64,000 nucleotides of DNA from Apodospora peruviana (Eukaryota; Ascomycota; Sordariomycetes; Sordariales; Lasiosphaeriaceae), in assembly GCA_033439685.1 (NCBI GenBank), contig JAUEDM010000001.1, positions 1,426,001-1,490,000 of the forward strand. The letters are read 5' to 3'. Positions 46,686-57,150 of this stretch are shown in pieces (within the stretch, counting starts at the first letter, position 1; each line of letters starts with the position of its first letter). The notes below the pieces were generated by a model that was not told the DNA's origin, made no database searches, and saw only the letters and a program-made list of their open reading frames with translations. The translations under genes and the position numbers were made by a program.

Positions 46686-48384
46686 ATGGCGGTCCTCGTA
46701 AATCTTCTGCCCTTGGTGGCACTGGTTGCGATCGTGATCAAACTTTTCACGATTGGGAGGCGGCCAAAGAATTACCCTCCTGGCCCGCCGACACTCCCAA
46801 TTATTGGAAACCTTCACCAGATGCCAAAGCGAGATGCCCATCTCCAGTTCGAGAGATGGGCACGCGAATATGGCCCCGTCTACAGCTTGATTCTGGGGAC
46901 CAAGACGATGATAGTCCTTTCGAGCGACAAGGCGGTCAAGGAGCTTCTCGACAAGAAGAGTGGTTTGTACTCTCACAGACAGGAGATGTACATTGGTCAG
47001 GAACTTTGCAGTGGTGACCTTCGGATTCTGATGATGGTAAGCTACTTCTTCAGGGTTGTTGCGGCTGATGTTAGGCATCGACAGAGGCTAACCACATTAC
47101 CCACCACAGGGATACACACCACGCTGGCGGATGTGCCGCAAGATGGTCCACACTCTCCTCAACGTCTCTGCCGCCAAGTCCTACGTGCCATACCAGATCC
47201 TTGAGAACAAGCAAATGCTCTACGAGATGGTCACTGAGCCCGATCGGTTTCTGTATTCGATTCGGCGGTACAGTAACGCCCTGACCACCACCATGGTGTT
47301 TGGCTGGCGTTCTCCGACATACGAGGACGAAAAGATGAAGCAGCTGTTTGATGGCTTCTCCGAATTCGCCGAGCTCAACCAGACTGGAACTGCTGCCCTC
47401 ATTGACTTCTTCCCGATCCTGCGCTATCTCCCCGACTTCCTGCTCCCGGTACAGAAGAAGGCTCGTGAAATGCACAAAGTCGAAAAGGAGCTCTATCTCA
47501 CCCACTGGTTGAAGGCCAAGAAGGATACCCTTGCGGGCACCATTGCGCGGTGCTTTTGCGAGGAACTTGTTGCGGCTCAAAAGGCTGAGGGGTTTTCTGA
47601 CGATCAAGCCGCCTACATCTCCGGTACGCTTCTCGAGGCCGGCTCTGATACCACCTCCAGCACCCTCTACGCCTTTGTACAGGCCATGCTTCTGTATCCC
47701 GATGTGCAGCGCAAAGCACAGGAAGAAGTCGACCGTGTCGTTGGTGAGGGACGACTTCCCAACATGGATGATGAACCTGAGCTACAATTCGTCCGCGCTT
47801 GCATCAAGGAGACTCTTCGTTGGATGCCAACCACGATCATGGGCGCCGTTCCCCACGCTGTCACCCAGGACGACTACTACGAGGGCTACCTGATCCCGAA
47901 GAACGCTGGCGTCGTTAACAACGTGTGGGCAATCCATCACGATCCTGCCCGCCACCCCGACCCCCGCCGCTTCAACCCCGACCGTTACAAGGATGACCGC
48001 CAGAGCTTGGGTGACGCCGCTGCCAACCCGGACTACTCCAAGCGCGACCAGTTCACTTTCGGTGCCGGCCGCCGCATCTGCCCCGGTATTCACGTCGCCG
48101 AGCGCAGCTTGTTCCTTGGTGTTTCTCGCATCCTGTGGGGCTTCAACGTTGAGCCCAAGATTGATGCCAACGGAAAGCCCATCCTGCCGGACCCGGATAG
48201 GCTGACCCAGGGATTCGTCTGCATGCCCGAGGAGTACGAGGCCAAGATCACACCACGCTCGGAGTCAAAGAAGCAGAGGATCATTGACGAGTGGAAAGCC
48301 GCCGAGGCCGAGTGCCTGGACCCGGTAACGAAGCAGTGGCTCCAGGTACCTCTGGCCCCGACTACCTCGCGTATCAAGGCGTAA
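46686..48384 (+). CDS. Cytochrome P450 monooxygenase
   Basis: Exons 46686-47036 and 47110-48384, 541 aa; the intron has GTAAGC and CCACAG and joins ..LRILMM to GYTPRWRMCRK. The N-terminal helix (VNLLPLVALVAIVIKLFTI) anchors it in the ER, followed by the Pro-rich hinge YPPGPPTLPIIGN. The I-helix is LEAGSDTTSST, the K-helix ExxR is KETLRW, the PERF-like motif FNPDRY, and the heme-binding loop FGAGRRICPG with its Cys ligand; all key residues are present. Resembles E-class group I fungal P450s of the O-methylsterigmatocystin oxidoreductase-like type. Expected to hydroxylate a small lipophilic substrate with a P450 reductase; the substrate cannot be read from sequence. It follows a transcription factor and precedes an alcohol dehydrogenase, all on the plus strand. 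Confidence 0.95.
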
Positions 48385-49653
48385 GCCTGACATGATGGTT
48401 GTGTTTGGTAAAACAGATTCAGTTTTGTGTTTTCATTCTCTGCTCTATGGAAATGGCTCGGGTATTTGGAGGAAACGGGCCTATAATGATATTTTGGGTT
48501 GGAGTTCTGCTCGTTTGGTAGGATGTTTTAGCCCGCTTCTGCAGCGTATCGGGGATGGTCGGAGTTGTCAATTTGATTAATCTTTAATTCGCATTGATCC
48601 GGCTGTGTGTTGTATGTGACTAAACCATTTTTCATCTTCGTTGTAGTTGTGCACAAATTATCCCACGTAGTCACGCGTCGTTAACCAAATTGTCTATCAG
48701 ACAAGTCTTCAAGCAAACGATTCACAGTGTTGGCATTGTGCACTTTGCACCATGCAACACCTACCTCTAGCAGGGATCTCTTACATGGATGTCTCGCTCA
48801 TCTTAAGGCTACGGATATAAATCGAACAAATTGCCCGAAATTTGCAGCATGACTTTACATTCCTGTGACATTGGTCTTCTTCGCGATAAGACTGAGAGGC
48901 AGGAGGAGGAGGAAAGAAAACGCTGAACATGCAAAACGAAGCCCATGGTATTCCGGATCTTTGTTCGATAGGAGTTCCGCCAAGTGCCCACACCAACATC
49001 ACCACCATTACCTCAGCTTGCCATCATCATCATGGTCTAGGTAGTTTTAGCCGCTCTCGACTCCCGACCCGGCAATCGCGAACCCCGTGGGGTCGCACCC
49101 GGTAGGTGCGTACCCGATTGCCGGTTTCTCATTTCTTTAGCCTCTCCTCTGGAGAATCTCTAGACCCCAAAGAAGATGTGCGTGGCAGGTGACTAGCGGC
49201 CTGGTTTGAATAATTAGCGCCAAGCACCCCATCCCACCGCCACTCCGACGGGGGTAGTGTTTGGGGTGGTGGAGCTGCCCTCTGAAAATGCCCACCCCCC
49301 TTCTCCCATGGATCTGGAATTTCGGGTCGGCATTGACAAAAGCCCCCCCACAAGGTGTGAGATTTTTCTATCAAAACAGGGGGACGGGTTGGGAAGTTGA
49401 GTCCAGTCTTGGGGTGGAGGGGCGACTCACTTGTTTTATTCTCATCTTCATTGCATTGAACGGATCCATTTATACCACATGTTCTAGAACCCTGACTGAA
49501 TATTGTCATTGAAGACAGCAAGCAAGAAAAAGATAGAAAAAGAAAGAGTCAAGCTGTTGCCCCCCCCCCCCCCGGTTTATTCATATTCAGGGGTATTTGT
49601 TTACTTCAGTTTACCACCAACACCCACAAACCCAGACATAACACACATAAACC
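48385..49653. other. Intergenic region with a structured inverted-repeat block
   Basis: Holds the P450 3' flank, a nested inverted-repeat block at 49069-49124, a C-run at 49560-49573 and the ADH promoter. No gene seen. Confidence 0.5.
49069..49124. repeat. Nested inverted repeats, cloverleaf-like
   Basis: CCGGCAATCG (49069-49078) pairs perfectly with CGATTGCCGG (49115-49124). Between them lie two further short inverted repeats, ACCCCGTGGGGT and GCACCCGGTAGGTGC. It lacks tRNA anticodon and T-loop signatures. Confidence 0.6.
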
Positions 49654-50918
49654 ATGTCGCGCACCACCACAGCCCTCGTAGTGCCCGAGCTCAACGGCAA
49701 GTTTGTGCTGCAGCAGGTTTACCTCGACGCACTGCAGCCAGACGAGGTCCTCGTCGAGATCCACGCCTCGGGCATCTGCCACACCGACCTGTCCTGCGCA
49801 ACCGGCACGCTACCATGCGCACCAAACGCCGTTCTGGGACATGAGGGTACGGATATAAAATCTCCCTATTCCGTACACGCAATCACTCAAAAACTGACAC
49901 CCACAAAGGCGCTGGCGTCGTCTTGGAGGCCGGATCGGCCGTCACATCCGTCGTGCCGGGCGACAAGGTCCTCCTCTCATTTTCGCACTGCGAGACCTGC
50001 ACGGCGTGCACTTCCGGTCACCCTTCCTACTGTCACACCTTTAATGATCGCAACTTTGGCGGCTCGCGGCCGTCTGTCGCGTCAGGTGCACCCCGAACCG
50101 CGATGCTGACGAAAGAAGGCGGCGCGCCTGTCCACAGCTCCTTTTTTGGTCAAAGCTCCTTTGCAAAACACACCCTGGTGCACAGGTCGAGCGTCGTCAA
50201 GGTAGCCCCCGACACGGACCTGGCGCTCTTCGCGCCGATGGGATGCGGCATGCAGACCGGCGCTGGCGCCGTGCTCAACTCGCTCGACGTCAAGGAGGGC
50301 AGTTCTGTGGCTGTGTTTGGTGTCGGTTCCGTCGGCATGGCGGCGGTCATGGCCGCAGCCTTCAAAAAGGCCAAGACGATTATCGCCGTGGATCTGCAAC
50401 CGAGCAGACTTGAACTCGCCAAGAAGCTCGGCGCGACGCACGGGGTTATCGGGTCTGATCCCGATGTAGTTGAGCAGATTCGCAAACTTGCGCCGCCGAA
50501 CGGGGTCAATTATGCGGTTGATTGCACGGGTGTGCCTGCGGTGGTGCGGACGATGATCGACTCGCTCGGGACGCTGGGCCGGGCGGCGACGGTCGGAGCG
50601 CCTGGTCCCGGGAGGTCGGTTGCTGTGGACATTATGGAGCATCTGACGTTTGGAAAGGAGTATGTGGGCTGCTGCGAAGGCGATAGTCTTCCCTCAAAGG
50701 TGAGTTCTTTTCCCATCCTGCAGAATTGAGAAGGGGATTCATGGTGACTGACCGGTGTCTAGTTCATTCCGTACCTCATGGAGATGCACGCCAAGGGTGC
50801 GTTTCCGCTCGAGCTGTTCGTGGAGTACTACGATGTCTCGGAGTTTGAGAAGGCAATGGAGGACTCGAGGAGCGGGAAAGTGATCAAGGCGGTGTTGAGG
50901 TGGTCGTCGATCGCGTAG
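49654..50918 (+). CDS. Zinc-dependent (aryl-)alcohol dehydrogenase, MDR family
   Basis: Exons 49654-49846, 49909-50699 and 50763-50918, 379 aa. Catalytic zinc ligands are visible: Cys in GICHTDL, His/Glu in GHEGAG and Cys in MGCGMQTGAG. A structural zinc site is formed by four Cys in CETCTACTSGHPSYC. The cofactor fold shows VFGVGSVGMAAVMAA (GxGxxG) followed by an Asp (IAVDLQ), predicting NAD(H) preference. Length is right for zinc MDR enzymes of the aryl-alcohol/benzyl-alcohol dehydrogenase type, which oxidise aromatic alcohols to aldehydes. Cytosolic. The P450 upstream on the same strand could feed it an alcohol; that pairing is inference. Confidence 0.93.
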
Positions 50919-52445
50919 ATAATCATCCTGATACTATCCAACCATTAATGAGAAATCGCAGTCATAAATATGTTGCCAGGAACCGGATCGATGACAAAAC
51001 AGTATGCGCTTGTTGATGATTCACGGGTTAAGTAACAAGACACAAATGTAGTAGTGTGTAAATGGATTTTGATATCGTACCATGATTGCTTCGGAGGTGC
51101 GCGTGGGCATTAATGTGGGCAAATGCATATATTGGATTGCCATCATCACTTCATACACCCTTGCTTTGATACCAATGTCAATTACGTCCCTCAAACCATA
51201 TCAACATCTGCAAGTTATTAAAGCAGGTTGCGATGCACTTTGTGCCGTTGTATATCCGAGTTTCTGCAGTAACATGGATTCAAGGGTGCTATTTACTTCG
51301 CGCTTGCAAGCTGTAGCGCGGCCGAACCGAAAATAGGGGGAAGAAAAGCTTATTTGAACTGCACAAGTAAAAGCGGGAGTAGAGAACCCACCAAACACAG
51401 TGAGAAAAGAAAAAGAAAGAAACAAAAAAGATATTTGAGGCGAATCGCCGGGAATTGAGCCCGACGTGGGGGTCGAACCCACAACCTTGAGATTAAGAGT
51501 CTCACGCTCTACCGATCTAGAGGAGGTTAGTTTTATGCCGTTGAAGGTTTTGTTGGGCTGGACGGTAGTCTTACTGAGCTAGCCGGGCGGATTTTTCATC
51601 CAGTTTGTTGGTTGAAGGCACCTGTGGGTACGAAGCTTTATGAACCCTAACTCGCAACCCTATCCCTCGCCGGTTGTGGGCCTCTCTGACTCTTTCATCC
51701 CTTTTAGTGTTGCTCGATAGCTCTCTTTTGACGCGGATGGAGCTTTCAAGGCTTTGCTTACATCGGGTTAATAACGCTCATAATGGTCTGTCATTCATTC
51801 TGATCACATGTGTTGAACATGTGTTGAACGGGGTGCCCCAGCCAGCTGCAACTTGAGCCGCCACCATCCGCATCGCTCTCCTGTGTGCGGCTCTAGACTC
51901 AAATCCGGGGTTGTGCATACCAAGGTATCATTGAAAGCACACATAATTACGCCCACGTGAACACCGGAAGCAGGCAATCCGGGCCAACGGAATGGCCCGC
52001 AAAATTATGCTGCGGAAGAAATCTACGCAGGTACCGTGATATATCTCATATCTGGGAAAATGTTCTAGCTGCCGAAGTGAAATCCGGTGATATAGCCCAT
52101 CACCTACGAACCCTTGGCTCGCACAGCTACCGAAGCATATAGTACCAACCACATATATTAATCTCCGACTACGTAACTAATTTCACACTTTCCCCGGGCT
52201 TGTTGACTGGTCAGGCTAAATGAAGTTACCTCTACTTGGTCACAACAGACTGGTCTTACATACTCACTAATATGCAATATGTCTTCAATCGAGCCGGCAT
52301 ATCTCTGTTAGGTGTTAGGACCGAACCAGGCTCGTGATCCTTCATAATTAGTGCTTTTCCCGCCGTTGGTCCCACTGACGGACGGAATTCTACCTGATTT
52401 TCTTTGACATCCACGAGACAAATCGTTTCTCACACGGTTGCCAAG
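50919..52445. other. Intergenic region containing tRNA-Lys
   Basis: Holds the tRNA-Lys gene at 51459-51588 and otherwise only short frames. The segment 52150-52440 is the LPMO promoter. Confidence 0.5.
51459..51588 (-). tRNA. tRNA-Lys (CUU) with a 58-nt insertion in the D-loop
   Basis: On the minus strand the 5' part GCCCGGCTAGCTCAGT (51588-51573) and the 3' part from CGGTAGAGCG (51514) to GTCGGGC (51459) together form a standard 72-nt tRNA: a 7-bp acceptor stem with one G-U pair, GCTC/GAGC D-stem, anticodon stem-loop TGAGA-CTCTTAA-TCTCA with CTT anticodon, and T-arm GTGGG-TTCGACC-CCCAC. The two parts are separated by 58 nt (51572-51515) placed in the D-loop, not at the usual 37/38 intron site. 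The B box is intact; the A box is split. A T-run lies about 30 nt downstream. Either an unusual ectopic intron or a disrupted gene. Confidence 0.8.
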
Positions 52446-53255
52446 ATGAAGGTCCTCGCCCCATTGTTGTTGCTGGCGTCCGCCGCAGAGGCACATTGTG
52501 CGTGATAACCAGCTAGGAAAAAGACCCTACATATCAACGGGAACTAACCAGCAGTCCGACAGATCGCTTCTCCAAAGTCGTCGTTAACGGCGTCGCCGAG
52601 ACCCAAGAATGGACCGCGGTCCGCCAGACCAAGAACTACCAGGGCAACCAGGGCGTGACGGACGTCAATAGCGCCGACATTAAATGCTTCCAGAACAAGC
52701 CCGGTATCTCGACCGCCTCCATCGCCGCCGGAGGGACGCTCGGCTTCATCGCCAACGCACAAGTGACCCATTTCGGGCCGGTCTCGTTCTACATGGCCAA
52801 GGTGCCCGCAAATGCCGACATCAACACGTGGGATCCCTCGGGCACTGTGTGGTTCAAGGTTGCTAGCATCGACGCTGTCCAGACAGGCAGTGGCTGGGAT
52901 TGGCCGGCGTATAGTATGAACCCCGCCTGCTGTTCATGTAGGGTTGGATGCTAATGTTTCTGACAAATAAACAGACAAGCAGCAGGTGGACTTTGTCGTC
53001 CCCAAGAACGTCCCGAGCGGCAAGTACTTGGTCCGCGTCGAGAGCATCGCACTACACCAAGCTAGCTCGGTTGGCGGTGCTCAGATATATCTGTCCTGCG
53101 CTCAGGTGGAGGTCACCGACGGTGGAAACGGCACCCCTGGCCCATTGGTATCGTTCCCCGGGGCGTACAAAGCGACTGATCCCGGCTTGATCTGGTCTTA
53201 CTACCCCGTCAAGACGAGCTACACCGCACCCGGACCCAAGGTTTGGCAGGGCTAA
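52446..53255 (+). CDS. AA9 lytic polysaccharide monooxygenase (GH61)
   Basis: Exons 52446-52497, 52563-52913 and 52975-53255, 227 aa. The signal peptide MKVLAPLLLLASAAEA is followed directly by His, which becomes the N-terminal His of the copper histidine brace; the first intron falls just after this His codon, and its acceptor gives HYRFSKVVVNG. Further AA9 marks: TDVNSADIKC, the second copper His in VTHFGPVSFYMA, and QIYLSCAQVEV with the conserved Gln and axial Tyr. No carbohydrate-binding module. AA9 enzymes oxidatively cleave cellulose and other beta-glucans outside the cell, using Cu, O2/H2O2 and a reductant. Its stop lies just left of a MITE-like element. Confidence 0.95.
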
Positions 53256-53796
53256 GCAGGTATGCAACAAGGTGTATTGCTCGGAGGAAGTTGGTTCTAG
53301 AGTTTAAGAAAGAAAGCATACATCATTCTACGGTAAATAGTAGCCATCAGGTACTTTACAAGGGACCTGGCTCGTGACTTTTCTGGACACCTGGTAGCCA
53401 TCCTGGAAATGCTCATCTGAGCAGCAAAAGATTCCTTGTTAAAACCGTCACATGCCATAGCAGCCGGTCGTAAAATATGTCACAGACAAGGAATCCTACG
53501 GGGTTTTGTGAAGTACTTGATGGCTATTATTTACCGTGGAATGGTGTAGTTACCTACTTGAGCGGCAGATAGGTGCTCAGCCGTGTCTTTAAATCATGCC
53601 ATCATGATCCACCTGTTCTACGTCTTTCTAGCCATACATGTGGTCTTTCCTCACTTGGTGAGATGTCTCTATCATTTGTCATTCTCTCTCCCCCAATCCT
53701 TTGATTTCTCTCATTCATGGAACAAAGAGATTGTATTGTGTATCCCATTCATTTCGAGTGCATCGGCCAACCCCGATGCCACCATCAACCAAACGT
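53256..53796. other. Convergent 3' region with MITE
   Basis: 3' flanks of the LPMO (plus) and cupin (minus), with the second inverted-repeat element between them at 53319-53548. No gene. Confidence 0.5.
53319..53548. mobile_element. MITE-like element (copy 2 of the 19.3-kb family)
   Basis: About 230 bp. The left end TACATCATTCTACGGTAAATAG... and the reverse complement of the right end TACACCATTCCACGGTAAATAAT... match over ~40 bp with a few mismatches. They share the CCATTCCACGGTAAATAAT core of copy 1, while inner sequences differ. An inner inverted pair (ATTCCTTGT / ACAAGGAAT) gives further folding. It is more diverged than copy 1, hence probably older. Confidence 0.8.
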
Positions 53797-54351
53797 TTAC
53801 ACCCACTCCTCATCAATCTCAACCAACGCCGCATACCCCTTCTCCGTCTTCAGAACAGCCGTGTCGACAATGAGCACGACAATCGCCTTCATGGGTTCCG
53901 TCTTGCTGTTATTGTCCGAACAGGTGTGGTGACATCCCGGCCTCTCGATAAAGTTCTCCCCGGACTTGTACACTTGTGGTTGATTTCCATGCATGCCACT
54001 CAGGAACTCGCCCTCGAGCACGTACGCAACCGCGGTAGCCCCGGCGTGTCGATGCGGTGGAGAGGTTCCGTCAGGCGGGTAGTACAATTCCATCGCGACC
54101 ATGGATTTGCCGGGGGCGTTGGTGAGCTCGTAGTCGTAAAGGATCTTGATCTGCTCCCTTGGTCGGTGGCTTCGCCAGACTCTGAATCCATCACAATCAT
54201 CACATCAGTACTTTGTTTGTCCATGTTGATGCTCCTAGATACTTTGCGCATGGGATGGGTAAATGAATGAATGGCATCAAACTCACTTTTTGGTATTTTC
54301 CATCATTCTTGTCACGAGAGTTTGTACCAAGGGGAATTGGAAATGGGCCAT
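53797..54351 (-). CDS. Small cupin-domain protein
   Basis: Exons 54351-54287 and 54181-53797, about 149 aa. The intron (105 bp, GTGAGT donor) joins MAHFQFPLVQTLVTRMMENTK to KVWRSHRPREQIK in phase. The single cupin domain covers ~45-135: YYPPDGTSPPHRHAGATAVAYVLEGEF (first motif with HxH) and YKSGENFIERPGCHHTCSDN (second motif with His), a metal-binding set. Such stand-alone cupins include dioxygenases, isomerases and binding proteins, so the activity is not determined. No signal peptide, so probably intracellular. It is convergent with the LPMO. Confidence 0.8.
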
Positions 54352-55394
54352 GGGCTGGACTCAAACATGTCATTGAGGCAATAAGACCGGTGGTGGTGGC
54401 AGGAGGTGGATGGTTTTATACCCATATTTGCATTTCACACCTGCACATGAATGCTCTGTCTCTATCTCGCTCCCTTTTTGGAATCGGAGAATTTGGCTTC
54501 TGCATAGGTTGGAGCGAGTCCCGTTACGGCATCCGAGCCTCTGCCACTACTATCATCATTGGACTTCAGCATACAATGATCATGTATGTACACGAGGAGG
54601 GGTGATTAATAACGTCGCTGTTACCGCATTCCAATCCGAGTATGCGAGCATGAGACTTTGCTCTGATTCGACCGAGTTAGTAGGTTAAAATGTCGATGCG
54701 ACGGGGCCGTTGTCTCCGGCTGACGTTGCGATGAGACTTCGCTTTCCCGAAGGAGAATGCCGAGAAACAGAATGGATGAAAATCGCGTCCGGTGACCCTT
54801 GATGAACTTGTCAAGACATACTTACCTACGACCAAAAAAAGGGCTGTGAGGGGGAAATAACAGCAAACTAAGTCCACCAACCAACCGTACGACAGGAAAA
54901 AAAAACAAAAAAAGGAAATGCCCACTATCAGAATCGAACTGATGACCTTATCATTACTAGTGATACGCTCTACCACTGAGCCAAGCGGGCTGCTGTCCAT
55001 GATTGGATAACAAGAACGCTTGGTAAGCCAACTTATCAGGATAGGGATTCTGCTTGGGACCGACCTTAATAAAAACCCCTCTCCTGAGTAAGAACACTTT
55101 GTGCACCGCTCTTTCCAATATCATTATCGGCATGAGGTATGCCCAATACTTGGAGAACGCTTTAAACTCAAGTCGATATCCCTGGAGATGGTCACATCAT
55201 GGGCACCAATGAAAGAGGATATGGATTGGAAGGCCGGATGCATCTGTTTCTCATCGTTGCTCTTCCAACTATAGTCACGATGCGGATTGCAAGAAGCATT
55301 CCAACAGGTTTACCCTTGGTAATAAATGATGCAAATTTCCATACTTTTCTTCTCTCTGCCTTTCTTCACGCACCCCATATCCCTTATCTAATAA
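54352..55394. other. Intergenic region containing tRNA-Thr
   Basis: Cupin promoter, the tRNA-Thr gene, and a 3' flank. No protein-coding gene seen. Confidence 0.5.
54919..54990 (-). tRNA. tRNA-Thr (AGU)
   Basis: 72 nt on the minus strand, GCCCGCTTGGCTCAGTGG... to ...AGTGGGC. The acceptor stem pairs fully with one G-U. D-stem GCTC/GAGC, anticodon loop CTAGTAA with AGT, T-arm ATCAG-TTCGATT-CTGAT. Intronless, with A and B boxes intact and T-runs immediately downstream as a Pol III terminator. Confidence 0.93.
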
Positions 55395-55925
55395 TTATGA
55401 CTTGAACCACTTGGAAGACAAGGGCAACGGATCCTCCTCGTACTTATCAGCATGAACATCCTCCTCTGAAGGTGTCGGCTTGGCAGCCGCCTCGCCTGCT
55501 TCCAGCTCAATGACGCGGTGCAGCTCGGGTGCAAGGGGATCGTCGTCTGACCGGTCCGCCACCACGCGCTCCTCGCTTGGGGTGGGATTTTCATGGATCT
55601 CTCCGTGATGGTTTCCCCTCATGGACGAATAGCTGGCTCGGCTCTGGAAGTTGATGGCCAAAACGTTTGCTAGGCGCGCAACTCGCTCTCGGATGCTGAT
55701 GTTGGGGCGGTGCCCGGAGAATAGCCCGCTGTTGCTGTTTGGTGCGATGAGAACAGCTACCAGGGGACTTGATCCACGGCTACGAGTTCTCAGTGCGTTG
55801 AGGGTGGTGTTGACACCGGCTGGGCGAATGGGGTGAAGGTGGGTCTTGGAGGCTAGAGATGCGAAGGTCCGCGTCGTGGTTGTCTTGGAGAGCGCAGACA
55901 GCGCTGGTCGCACGATGGCTGGCAT
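55395..55925 (-). CDS. Small, probably mitochondrial, hypothetical protein
   Basis: 176 aa from MPAIVRPALSALSKTTTTRTFASLAS, a basic, hydroxyl-rich N-terminus typical of a mitochondrial presequence. The C-terminal third has two copies of a motif, NPTPSEERVVADRSDDDPL and KPTPSEEDVHADKYEEDPL, separated by about 30 residues. Similar PTPSEE..V.AD motifs occur in small conserved fungal proteins that I cannot name with certainty. Intact frame with no intron. Function unknown. Confidence 0.65.
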   Translation of the reverse strand: MPAIVRPALSALSKTTTTRTFASLASKTHLHPIRPAGVNTTLNALRTRSRGSSPLVAVLIAPNSNSGLFSGHRPNISIRERVARLANVLAINFQSRASYSSMRGNHHGEIHENPTPSEERVVADRSDDDPLAPELHRVIELEAGEAAAKPTPSEEDVHADKYEEDPLPLSSKWFKS

Positions 55926-57150
55926 TTTGGCGGATTGTTTGAGAGATGAGTACTAGGTCTAGGTCCTTCAGAAGGCGACTGAAAGGGAAAATTGGCTTGG
56001 AAGTTGGGAGATATTAGTTAGCAGTCTCGGAGACCTGGTGTTCTATTAAATGATGATTACAGCACAAAGGTTCATGATGGTTGACTGACAGTACTCTCCG
56101 TCAAGATCATGTCATTTTTCGGTGGTCGGGTCCGTCCGCATGGGGCTTCCCAGGTTCTTTGTTGCCCGAAAGGTAAAAAGAGTTGAGCTCCCTGCATCTG
56201 CCCATCAAGCTTCAACCTTCAAGCTGCGGGGAAGCTAATGCCAACGGAAAATGATACAGTTGTTTCTCCGTGGATGTATGTTTCGTCTGTCTGATGTTAT
56301 TCAGCCAGTCGCCTGTCAAGGCCATTCTCCCTTGCCACATGAACATGGAGAGCCCAATAATCCTCAGAGAACGTCGGATAGCGGCTAAGCAATGCATGTT
56401 TCCTCATCTTCCTAACTAAATGCGTTAAACTACAGATTACAGAATACAGATCAAGTAAACGATGATATCAAATCGGGGGTGGCGCACTGATCTCTTGGCG
56501 TATGGGGATAAGCAAGGGGTTTCCCGCCTTCCACTTTTCTGTAACCCTGACGCCAAGCTGCATCCCAACTCGGCAATACCAGCCGTGGGCGTTGGGCATT
56601 CTTCGGACATGAGCCAAATGCACCACCCTCGCAAGCGAGGAAGTCGAAACAAAGCTCTTGTCTACCGAGCGCGCCATCCCGAACAAGAAGAGGTTTAAAG
56701 AAGAAAAGATCAGAGTCACCCCCTATTTACCGCGTGTCATTTTTGAATCCGCGATTGGAGCGAAATGGGGGACCGAGATCTTCAGGGGTTCGACAATGCG
56801 GGGGCAGAGAAGAGCACAGTAGATCTGCAGGAGACAGGCCCCCAGGAGATCGGCTCGATCTGTTGCCAATAATAGGCTAACTCGACCAAATGGTCCCAAG
56901 GGAGAAGTCGTCTCTGAAACGGCCTGTGTTTCTTCCTCCCGGGAACTGGACGTCATTTCTTGACTTTATCGCCAGTCTCATCTTCATGTGGGTGTACGGA
57001 TTACAATTGCACACATGGTCCTGTCTTTGATCTGCCATGTGTGAGTTTGGATTTGGGAGCGGCAAAGATGTTATAACTCTGATACCCCATCCTCTTGAGA
57101 AGGGGTGTATCAAATCCTTCTCTCAGCTAAACCACAATCTGTTGGTAGAC
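55926..57150. other. Intergenic region between divergent genes
   Basis: Promoters of the 55395-55925 gene and the 57151 gene; only short frames. Confidence 0.5.

Noticed and set aside
49040..49130. tRNA at the cloverleaf-like repeat
   Set aside because: No T-loop GTTCRANNC in the right place, no anticodon stem-loop, and arm sizes are wrong.
49560..49573. C-run as a regulatory or G-quadruplex element
   Set aside because: A simple homopolymer; could be slippage or an assembly artefact, with nothing else to support a function.
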